This document shows, one piece after another, positions 36,420 through 44,391 of a stretch of 64,000 bases of DNA. Position numbers and translations under genes: made by a program. Under the pieces are notes generated by a model. It worked only from the letters and a program-made list of their open reading frames with translations, ran no database searches and was not told where the DNA came from. The stretch covers positions 7,573,501 through 7,637,500 of the forward strand of contig NZ_CP020104.1 of NCBI RefSeq assembly GCF_002056795.1. Direction: 5' to 3'. Numbering within the stretch: position 1 is the stretch's first letter; the number at the start of each line of letters is the position of its first letter. Source of the DNA: Spirosoma aerolatum (GTDB lineage: Bacteria; Bacteroidota; Bacteroidia; Cytophagales; Spirosomataceae).

Positions 36420-39400
36420 ATGAATATATCCTCTGGTCATTCTGGCCGTTTCTATTTGCTGGGCGCATCGATTATATTGCTACTGCTATTTGGACGGTTG
36501 TATATGAACTTGCTCCCTACGCTTAATCAGGCGAAGGGGGCTCTTGCCAGTGGCCAGGCCTTCACGCTCCGTTCCGGGCTAAAATCGACGCCTGTCCAGC
36601 GACTTCTCAACACGGGTAATTACTACAGTGATCCGAAAGATCGGGCGCTGGTTGCCGATTCGCTAGTCGCTAAACTTCGGCAACAGGGTTCGCCCGAAAA
36701 TCTGGGCGCCTTAAATAAGCGGTCGTTTTCGGTGCTGGCACCCGTCGCATGGCGAGGGCGAATGGGCGGAGTCGATTTCCAGAGCCGATTGCAGGTGTCC
36801 CGCCAGCAAATGGGCTTCGATTCGGTTCTGTACGTTCGCGAACTAAACAACCCAAAAGCCTACCCCGCTTCGGTTAGTGCCGGAAACGGTACAGAAGCGA
36901 TAACGGGCCAGGTTATTCGAGATGAACAGCCAATGGCCGATGTGTTGGTTCAGTTAAAGCACCACCCGGCAACGGCCCAACCCGATACCCTTCCAGACCG
37001 ATTCATCTATGCCCGAACGGATGCAGATGGCCGATTTTCTTTCACGGGTTTAACCAAAGGTGCAGGCTACAGTGTAGTACCCTTAAAGCCTGGTTTCGAG
37101 TTTGGAAGCCGGAGAGGAACGAGCCATCTGACGAGCGACCAGAGCTACACATTTACAGCACGTCGACATCAACTGCGGCTGATTGGCTCTACCGTTTATG
37201 GGCAACTTAAAACCGATCATGCCTTTACCGTTCGAACGCCAACGGCTTTTACCCTACAATTCTGGGCGATTGTTGGCCTGTTCCTGCTGGTTTTCTGGCT
37301 CGTTCAGGGCTTCTGGGACATCCGCCGTTTTCAACCTGACCCTTTGTTATTAGCTATTCTGATGTTGCTGACGGGCATATCGACATTGACCCTCTTAGCG
37401 ATTCAGGACCCGTTGCAGGATATGTTGTATGCCTGGCAAACCCTGCAGGGAGTTGCGGCTGGGTTGCTGGGTATGACCATTGTATCTCAACTGCCTGTTG
37501 GTCGCTTGTATGCAGATTGGCGCTACGACTGGCTGTTTACGTTTCAGAATCGGGATGCCATACGGCTTTCTGGCTGGAGCTGGCTGGTACTTGCTGTCGG
37601 GCTGGCACTCTTGACCTTACTGGTTGGTTCGGGACCGGAAGGGAGTGGTGTGCGGGTAAATCTGTCTATACTGGGCCTAACGTTTCAACCCAGCGAAATC
37701 ACCAAATACCTGCTGTTGTTCTTCTTTGCGGGTTTCTTTGCTACCCACGAGCAGCCGATTCGGCAACTCCCCGATCTGCGCTGGCGATTTAGGGTAAGTT
37801 TCGGCGCTCTGGCTGGAGCAGGGGCGCTTATGCTCCTCTACCTGCTGCTGGGCGATATGGGACCTGCTCTGGTTGTTTGCTTTACGTTCCTGCTTTTTTA
37901 CAGTATCGCCAGGGGAAATCTACCCCTTACGCTGGCAACGGGACTAGGCTATGGGCTGGCACTCTGGTTGTTGCCCGGTTGGCTGGCTACGATACTCAGT
38001 TTTGTTGGGCTGATCGGATATATGTACTGGCGGGGCGATGCCCGTTCTCAAACCGGACTTGGCCGGATCGCATTGTTGACCGAGGCCCCAATACTACTCG
38101 TACTCGTAATGGCCATGTTTGCCTTTGGCGATCAGTTGCCATTTGTCGGGAGTCGTCTGGCCGACCGAAAAGCTATGTGGCTAAGTCCCTGGGATAACGA
38201 TGTCTACGGGGGCGACCATCTGGCACACAGTTTCTGGGCGTTGGCATCCGGCGGCTGGACGGGGCAGGGCTTAGGAAAGGGCTTTGCCAGTGCCATGCCA
38301 GCCGCTCATACGGATATGATACTCCCTAGTGTGGGTGAAGAGCTGGGTGGATTGGGCGTGGTTGCAGTTTTTCTGCTGATGGGTATTCTCTTACACCGGA
38401 TCTTGCTGCACGCCCGACGAGCTGGTCAGCCGTTTAGTTTTTTCCTGGTGGCGGGTATTGCGCTGGCAACGGGTGTTCAGTTTTTGATCATTGCAGGCGG
38501 CTCCATTGGATTATTGCCTTTAACAGGTATCAGTGTGCCTTTTCTAAGCTACGGTAAAATATCGCTCATCATCAATTTGATGGCTATGGGCGTTGTGTTT
38601 AGTGTAGCAACTAGACCGGGGCAGTCTGAGCAGCGCCAATACCTGGAGAAACACTATGATGTCGTCCTGATGGCGGGTATTGCTGGCTTTCTGCTGGGTG
38701 TGCTGGTGCTGATTGGTCGTCTGTTGCCCATCATCGGCTGGCGGGGTAACGAGTATATTGTGCGGCCCGCCCGTGTGGTGACCCGCAACGGTGATCCTGT
38801 GTATAGCTACAACCCCCGAATCGAGCGGTTAACCCGCGCACTGGCCGCAGGTACTGTCTACGACCGAAATGGGCTAGTGCTGGCAACCAGCTCGACTGAA
38901 CAGGTTACCCAGCAACTGGCCCGACTTCGGCAGAGCGGCCTGAAAACCGATCAGCTTCAAACGCTCATACAAAAACGGCAGCAACGGTATTATCCCTTTG
39001 GAGAGCACCTGTTTTTCTGGACGGGGGATTTAAATACGCAACTCTTCTGGGGGCAAAGTAATGGGTATTATGCGGAAGCGACCCACTTCAGCGAGTTACG
39101 GGGTTTCAACAGCCGTCCTCGAAAAACAACCCTGGTTACGACCGATTACCGGGCCGACCGCTTTAGTCCATCCGTTCAACAGGCGCGGACACTAACCGTC
39201 TATGACTACAGCGAGCTGGCTCCGGCGTTACGGGCAGGGATCGATAGCCGGGAAGTGGCCGATCGCAAAGCAAAAAATCGCGACATTCATCTGAGTATCA
39301 ACGCGGCATTGCAGGTGGCACTGCAACAGGCACTGGCACAGTCGGAATACAAAGACAAACGCCTATCGGTGGTAGTACTGGACGCTGGGTCGGGCGATGT

Positions 39401-40400
39401 ACTGGCATCGGCAGTTCATCCATTACCCGCGCTGAAAACACCCGACGTGATGCTGTTGTCGGATCGGGATCGGCTGAAACTCTCGTATCTAGTCACCGAA
39501 CGGGATTTGGGCATGACCTATCCGACAGCTCCCGGTTCAACAGCTAAAATCCTGACTGCCACGGCCGCCTTTAACAAACTGGGTTCATCGGCCTCAGCTA
39601 TTCGCTATCCGATTTCGTGCGAGGAAATTATTCGACGTGGAACGCGGGAGTCGGAACCCTGCGGAGAACTGGTGGATATGCGAAAGGCAATTGCTCGGTC
39701 GAGTAACGTTTATTTTATCCGAATCGCGAACGATAACGCGCTGGATACTGAACTGGCCGATCTCTATTTAGCTACAGGGATGAACGTCGATCTGGTTGGT
39801 GGCTACTCCTTTTTGGATACCCATACCGATGCAGAACGGGTTCAGATACGCCAGCATTGGCGCGATTCATCGTTTGTCGTACGTCGGAAGTTGTATCAGA
39901 GTACACAATATCCAAGACGCTACCGAAGTGAGTTTTCGGGGCTGGCCTGGGGGCAGGGGCAGTTGACCGCAACACCCGCATCAATGGCCCGTATGGCCGG
40001 AGCCATTGCCAACAACGGCGTCTTACAGCCTTCCCGCTATGTACTGGACCGGGCCGGAAAAACCGAGCCAATAACCACCGGCAAGCCCGTAGCCCGACGA
40101 CCTGATTATGCCGAACAGGTAAAAGAATTCATGATCGAGCAATCAAATCCCCCGTCGGGACGTAGTAAGATTAGTATAGCTCGGGTAGCTGGTAAAACAG
40201 GTACTCCCGAACGGATTGTGCAGGGCGTACAGATCAACGATGGCTGGTATGTGTTTTTTGCCCCCACACCTGACGGGCGGTCGAATACAGTTGTGGCAGT
40301 ACGGATCGAGCTGGGGCAATCATCAGCCGATGCCGTCAGTTTAGCGAATACCGTAGTGGCTCCTATTTTAAAAGAGCGTAACTATTTGGGAAGTTTTTAA
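36420..40400 (+). CDS. SEDS glycosyltransferase (RodA/FtsW) fused to a class B penicillin-binding protein
   Basis: One 1326-residue frame holds both peptidoglycan synthesis activities. Residues 10-30: TM1. About 158-265: a carboxypeptidase-regulatory-like beta domain (ITGQVIRDEQPMADVLVQL, ARTDADGRFSFTGL). About 277-760: a multi-TM SEDS domain with LTFQPSEITKYL near 420, GQGLGKGFAS, the catalytic-type Asp in AAHTDMILPSVGEELGGLG near 630, and GLLPLTGISVPFLSYG near 697. About 780-1326: PBP2-like transpeptidase with AAGTVYDRNGLVLATS, S1040-T-A-K1043, S1094-S-N1096 and K1259-T-G-T. All key residues are present. In other bacteria these are separate partner proteins. I start at ATG 36420; the frame is open from 36204, but that part overlaps kinase 2. 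Confidence 0.93.
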   Translation: MNISSGHSGRFYLLGASIILLLLFGRLYMNLLPTLNQAKGALASGQAFTLRSGLKSTPVQRLLNTGNYYSDPKDRALVADSLVAKLRQQGSPENLGALNKRSFSVLAPVAWRGRMGGVDFQSRLQVSRQQMGFDSVLYVRELNNPKAYPASVSAGNGTEAITGQVIRDEQPMADVLVQLKHHPATAQPDTLPDRFIYARTDADGRFSFTGLTKGAGYSVVPLKPGFEFGSRRGTSHLTSDQSYTFTARRHQLRLIGSTVYGQLKTDHAFTVRTPTAFTLQFWAIVGLFLLVFWLVQGFWDIRRFQPDPLLLAILMLLTGISTLTLLAIQDPLQDMLYAWQTLQGVAAGLLGMTIVSQLPVGRLYADWRYDWLFTFQNRDAIRLSGWSWLVLAVGLALLTLLVGSGPEGSGVRVNLSILGLTFQPSEITKYLLLFFFAGFFATHEQPIRQLPDLRWRFRVSFGALAGAGALMLLYLLLGDMGPALVVCFTFLLFYSIARGNLPLTLATGLGYGLALWLLPGWLATILSFVGLIGYMYWRGDARSQTGLGRIALLTEAPILLVLVMAMFAFGDQLPFVGSRLADRKAMWLSPWDNDVYGGDHLAHSFWALASGGWTGQGLGKGFASAMPAAHTDMILPSVGEELGGLGVVAVFLLMGILLHRILLHARRAGQPFSFFLVAGIALATGVQFLIIAGGSIGLLPLTGISVPFLSYGKISLIINLMAMGVVFSVATRPGQSEQRQYLEKHYDVVLMAGIAGFLLGVLVLIGRLLPIIGWRGNEYIVRPARVVTRNGDPVYSYNPRIERLTRALAAGTVYDRNGLVLATSSTEQVTQQLARLRQSGLKTDQLQTLIQKRQQRYYPFGEHLFFWTGDLNTQLFWGQSNGYYAEATHFSELRGFNSRPRKTTLVTTDYRADRFSPSVQQARTLTVYDYSELAPALRAGIDSREVADRKAKNRDIHLSINAALQVALQQALAQSEYKDKRLSVVVLDAGSGDVLASAVHPLPALKTPDVMLLSDRDRLKLSYLVTERDLGMTYPTAPGSTAKILTATAAFNKLGSSASAIRYPISCEEIIRRGTRESEPCGELVDMRKAIARSSNVYFIRIANDNALDTELADLYLATGMNVDLVGGYSFLDTHTDAERVQIRQHWRDSSFVVRRKLYQSTQYPRRYRSEFSGLAWGQGQLTATPASMARMAGAIANNGVLQPSRYVLDRAGKTEPITTGKPVARRPDYAEQVKEFMIEQSNPPSGRSKISIARVAGKTGTPERIVQGVQINDGWYVFFAPTPDGRSNTVVAVRIELGQSSADAVSLANTVVAPILKERNYLGSF

Positions 40401-40401
40401 C

Positions 40402-40466
40402 GTAATGCGGCTGGAAAGCCGCAACCTGACCTGGCCTACGGCCGCACGGGTTTCCACCCACGTTAC
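40402..40466. repeat. REP-like element, copy B
   Basis: Begins gtaatgcggct-ggaa-agccgc (hairpin 40407-40422) and ends cgggtttccacccacgttac; ends gtaatg/cacgttac are inverted. The right half matches the gggtttccaccc hairpin of copy A. Lies between the SEDS-PBP gene and the second FHA gene. Confidence 0.65.
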
Positions 40467-40477
40467 ACCAATTCATT

Positions 40478-41395
40478 ATGAGCCTGATAGAAAAAGTCAA
40501 AAATTTATTTGGGTTTACCCCAGCCGAGCAGCAACCGACTCTAGCAGCCTCCAACGTGCCTGATGAATTTGAACAGCCGACTGAGTCTAAACAGCTAACT
40601 CATGGCCCGTCAAAAACAGGGCTGGTGGGGCCTCCACCAGCATCTCAGTTACGGGAGCACGTTATGCGGTTTATAATCAGTAAACTTCGGGCTTATCAGA
40701 ATGAGCCCGACACCGCTCCCGTAGGTGTACGATTGGCAGTTTTATGCACCGATACTGAGGAAGAAGAACTATACCGGGTCGTTGTGTGGGCGAATCAACC
40801 GGAAAAGTTTCAGGCCGAGCTGGCTCGCCAACTGGCCGATTATTACATTACACTGCCCAAAAACTGGCAGTTCGAGTACGCCTTTTTTACTGACCAATTG
40901 CCCGACACTACATACCAGGAAGGAAATCTGGGTTTGGTCGTTGTCGATCGAGCGAAGCCTGAAAGCGCCACTCTTCGCGCACGAGTAGTTGCCCTGGTGG
41001 GGCAGATGGAGCAAGCGGAATACATACTTGATTCAACCCAGCAAACCGCGTTCTGCATGGGCCGTGGACATACAACTCAAACGGCATCGGGGCGGGTTCG
41101 GACCAATGATATTGTTATATTAAATGACGACGATCCAGGATTCGATCCCCAAAAAGGCGCTGGCAATGGGGCCGTTAGTCGGGCGCATGCGACAATTCGC
41201 TTTGATATGATACAAAAACGCTATGCGCTGCTGGTCGATCCAGGTGGGCTACCTTCCGGGGGGAACAAAACGAAGCTCATTCACCCAAACGATACCATCG
41301 AACGGGCCGATATTGCCGGCATGAGTTACCCCCTACAAAATGGCGATCAGATTGAGCTTGGGGGCGAAGTAACACTCTTGTTCGAGCTTCTATAA
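40478..41395 (+). CDS. FHA-domain protein 2 of the wall-signalling cluster
   Basis: 305 residues. N-terminal MSLIEKVKNLFGF amphipathic start and a Pro/Gln-rich linker; a middle alpha/beta domain (about 65-185); a C-terminal FHA domain with the classic residues: FCMGRGHTTQT (GRG), NGAVSRAHATIRFD (SRAHA) and a late GGNKTKLI (N-x-T) loop. This FHA is better preserved than that of protein 1, so it is the stronger candidate for binding phosphothreonine on the kinases or on the SEDS-PBP protein. Closes the cluster. Confidence 0.85.
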   Translation: MSLIEKVKNLFGFTPAEQQPTLAASNVPDEFEQPTESKQLTHGPSKTGLVGPPPASQLREHVMRFIISKLRAYQNEPDTAPVGVRLAVLCTDTEEEELYRVVVWANQPEKFQAELARQLADYYITLPKNWQFEYAFFTDQLPDTTYQEGNLGLVVVDRAKPESATLRARVVALVGQMEQAEYILDSTQQTAFCMGRGHTTQTASGRVRTNDIVILNDDDPGFDPQKGAGNGAVSRAHATIRFDMIQKRYALLVDPGGLPSGGNKTKLIHPNDTIERADIAGMSYPLQNGDQIELGGEVTLLFELL

Positions 41396-41502
41396 AGCAG
41401 CTCAGTATAGGTTAGAGTAGGATCAAGTAAATCATTGTACGTGAAGGCTTTGGTAGTTCTAGGCATGACGCACGTCTTTCGCAATGCCTGGTTTATTTTC
41501 CT

Positions 41503-43257
41503 ATGAAGACTTTCTCTCTGCTTTGCCTTTCTCTCTTTTTTCCGTTGGTACTTTTAGCTCAGGCGACGGAATCGTATCCTGTTCATCCTGATACGCAGCC
41601 TCAGGAGGGAGTCCCCAAAGGCGAAGTGCTTAAATTCACATTCGAGTCGTCCAGGATTTTTCCGGGTACATGGCGCGAGTATTGGGTATACATACCTGCG
41701 CAATATCAGCCTTCTCAACCAGCCTGTGTGTATATAAATCAAGACGGCATTCAGTGGCAGGCCCCCGCCGTTTTTGATAATCTGATTCATAAAAAGCAAA
41801 TGCCCGTCACGATTGGCGTGTTCGTGATGCACGGGCGTGTGAAAGCAGCTAATACCGATGTGGCTTTGGATCGCTTCAACCGGAGTTTTGAGTATGATGG
41901 GTTAGGGGATAACTATGCCCGGTTCCTGCTGGATGAGCTTCTTCCCGAGGTTGAAACCAAAAAGGCGTCAGATGGACGAACCATTCGTCTGTCTCATAAC
42001 GGGAATGATCGGGCTATCGGTGGATCTAGTAGTGGGGCCGTTTGTGCATTTACGGCAGCCTGGGAGCGCCCGGATGCGTTTAGCCGGGTATTCAGCACGA
42101 TTGGTACGTATGTTGGTTTACGCGGGGCCGATCATTATCATACCTTAATCCGGAAGGTTGAACCCAAACCGTTGCGCATTTTTCTACAGGACGGCACCAA
42201 CGATCTTAACATCTACGGGGGCGACTGGTGGATGGCCAATCAGACTATGGAACGTGCCCTGACGTTTGCGGGCTACGACGTACAGCATATCTGGGGCGAG
42301 GGGGCTCATAGTGGCAAACACGGAACGGCGATTTTTCCCGATGCCATGCGCTATCTGTGGAAAGGGTGGCCCGAGCCCATCAAAGCAGGTACGTCAAAAA
42401 ATCAGATGCTTACCGATATTTTAGTACCCAATGCAGACTGGCAACTGGTTGGCGAAAACTATCGCTCCGCTGATGGGCTTTGCGCCAATGCTCAGGGCGA
42501 AGTGTTTTTTACGGATGGTCCAGCGGGAACGCTATGGAAAGTAGGCCTCGACGATAAACTGGGACAGGTCGGTGGCAAGCATAAAGGAGGCCATCGTCAG
42601 GCATTTGGCCCCGATCAGCGAATGTATGCCACTGCGAATGCAGGCTCCAGCATAACCACCTATACACCTGATGGAAAGACGTCGGTTGTAGCTGAAGGGC
42701 TGGCTGTGCATGATCTGGTGGTAGCCAGCAATGGCAATATCTATGTTACCAGTAAGCGTACTGAGGCCAAAGGCGGTAGTCAGGTGTGGCTAATTCCCCC
42801 ATCGGGCAAAAAACTTGTAGTCGATACCGATCAATTTTCTGCCAGTGGGATTGCGTTATCGCCCGATCAAACGCTTTTGTACGTGTCCGATTCCGATTCG
42901 CACTGGGTCTACAGTTATTCGATCCGGGCAGATGGCACCCTGGCTAATAAACAGAAGTATTACTGGCTTCACGCACCCGATACGGCCGATAATGCGGGAG
43001 CAGACGGTCTTAAAACCGATCGGGATGGGCGGCTCTACGTAGCTACTCGCATGGGTATACAGGCATGTGACCAGGCTGGCCGGGTCAATGCTATCCTGCC
43101 CATCCCGGCTGGGAACGTATCCAGCCTTTGTTTTGGTGGCGCTAATTTCGATCGGCTCTACGTTACGTGTGGCAACAAGGTATACAGCCGTAAGCTGAAT
43201 AGCAAAGGGGCTAATGCATGGGATAAACCTAACAAGCCTACAGCACCAAAATTATAA
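41503..43257 (+). CDS. Secreted esterase (Fes/enterochelin-esterase-like) fused to an SMP-30 gluconolactonase domain
   Basis: 584 residues. Signal peptide MKTFSLLCLSLFFPLVLLAQ. About 40-290: alpha/beta hydrolase with WREYWVYIPAQYQPSQP, nucleophile in AIGGSSSGAVCAF, Asp in LQDGTNDLN and His in GEGAHSGKHG. About 310-575: six-bladed beta-propeller of the SMP-30/gluconolactonase type (ADGLCANAQGEVFFTD, SGIALSPDQTLLYVSDSDS, GADGLKTDRDGRLYVAT), whose Glu, Asn and Asp positions would bind a divalent metal. The two activities suggest hydrolysis of a sugar ester followed by lactone opening. Substrate unknown. Single gene with no close partner. Confidence 0.87.
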   Translation: MKTFSLLCLSLFFPLVLLAQATESYPVHPDTQPQEGVPKGEVLKFTFESSRIFPGTWREYWVYIPAQYQPSQPACVYINQDGIQWQAPAVFDNLIHKKQMPVTIGVFVMHGRVKAANTDVALDRFNRSFEYDGLGDNYARFLLDELLPEVETKKASDGRTIRLSHNGNDRAIGGSSSGAVCAFTAAWERPDAFSRVFSTIGTYVGLRGADHYHTLIRKVEPKPLRIFLQDGTNDLNIYGGDWWMANQTMERALTFAGYDVQHIWGEGAHSGKHGTAIFPDAMRYLWKGWPEPIKAGTSKNQMLTDILVPNADWQLVGENYRSADGLCANAQGEVFFTDGPAGTLWKVGLDDKLGQVGGKHKGGHRQAFGPDQRMYATANAGSSITTYTPDGKTSVVAEGLAVHDLVVASNGNIYVTSKRTEAKGGSQVWLIPPSGKKLVVDTDQFSASGIALSPDQTLLYVSDSDSHWVYSYSIRADGTLANKQKYYWLHAPDTADNAGADGLKTDRDGRLYVATRMGIQACDQAGRVNAILPIPAGNVSSLCFGGANFDRLYVTCGNKVYSRKLNSKGANAWDKPNKPTAPKL

Positions 43258-43830
43258 ATCGATCCAGATAGTGGATAGTTGTGCCTGAGCAGACATCTGC
43301 CTATAATTGATAAGGCTTACTATTAATTATTCGATAAAATAATTAGGTAACATCTCCTGCCGGCGTTGTCATCGAATCCTTGCTGGATTATGGGCCAGAT
43401 AATTTATGCCTGTCTTATTATGTGACTATTATTGTGTATTTAGTTTCAATATTCTATTTTTGTAAATTCTGGTATCTATACCTTCAAGGGAGACTATGGT
43501 TACCATTTGTGGGAATATGGAAAAACTTGTGTAGGTCAGATAATCGTGAGATTTAAATCAAGATGTTGTTAATCAATGGGTAGTAGCTACTTTACTTTCT
43601 AAAGAGTTGTATTTAATTATACATATTTCCTGTATCAATGAAAAAGAGTGATAGACTCATGCATTCAGAAACTAAGAGGGACTATAAGGTGATAAATGTG
43701 CCAAATACTATATAATGGTTTATTGTTGTATTTAAAACATACGTTTTTTGAAAATTTGATGTATGTAAATGAGTACTTTGGCCCGATATTTATAGAAAAA
43801 AAGATACTTTCCTCTTAACGTTATAATTAT
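43258..43830 (+). promoter_or_regulatory. Long AT-rich gap with one good promoter
   Basis: 573 bp without a clear gene. TTG 43432-43434, 20 nt, TATTTTTG 43455-43462 is an exact promoter pair pointing at the response regulator, leaving a 5' leader of about 360 nt. A 25-codon frame (43638-43715, starting MKKSDRLMHS) lies in it, but there is no further support for it. A leader RNA or small RNA is possible. Confidence 0.45.
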
Positions 43831-44307
43831 ATGTCCTCCTGCCTGCTTGTTGAAAGTGATCCAGTGATTGCGAGTCAGTTAACAGACTTCTTGACACAAA
43901 CTACACTTTTTGATCCACCAATCGTGTGCTCAACAGCGATGGAAGCCTTCCAGTTGCTGACGGATTATCCTGTCGATTTAATCATGTTGGACCTGGATTT
44001 GCCTGATATAACAGGAATTCAGTTGCTTGAAAGCCTGGTTAATACTCCACCAGTAATTGTGCTGGCTGATCATGCTGAACAGGCTGCTGCCTGTTATGAT
44101 TTGGATGTGGTTGTCGATTTTTTACTTAAGCCTGCTCCTTATTTACGTTTCCTGCGTGCCATCCAACGGGCCTTATTACCACAGTTCAGCCATAGTTTTA
44201 TAAGAGATACCAACTTAGTGATTGATAAAAAAGAGGCTACATTATTCAGATCGGGCCGGCAGTTGAAACGGTTCGTACTCGATGATATTCACTATGCTAA
44301 AGGGTAA
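43831..44307 (+). CDS. Response regulator with a truncated LytTR domain
   Basis: 158 residues. Receiver (about 1-118) with VESDP acidic pair, D53-type acceptor in LIMLDLDLPDITG, and FLLKPAP (Lys). The next 40 residues (NLVIDKKEATLFRSGRQLKRFVLDDIHYAKG) match the first strands of a LytTR DNA-binding domain, which should run about 70 residues further. A TAA ends the frame after YAKG, and no continuation is visible downstream. The protein likely cannot bind DNA in the LytTR way and may act as a stand-alone receiver. Confidence 0.8.
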   Translation: MSSCLLVESDPVIASQLTDFLTQTTLFDPPIVCSTAMEAFQLLTDYPVDLIMLDLDLPDITGIQLLESLVNTPPVIVLADHAEQAAACYDLDVVVDFLLKPAPYLRFLRAIQRALLPQFSHSFIRDTNLVIDKKEATLFRSGRQLKRFVLDDIHYAKG

Positions 44308-44338
44308 CGTATAACTATATTCACTATTTATAAAAATG

Positions 44339-44373
44339 AACGGCCATCCAGAGCTTCAAGCTGGATGGCCGTT
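44339..44373. terminator. Bidirectional terminator
   Basis: 13-bp perfect stem aacggccatccag/ctggatggccgtt with a 9-nt loop, between the convergent response regulator and amidohydrolase genes. Confidence 0.8.
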
Positions 44374-44391
44374 GTAGCTAATAACAGCTTC

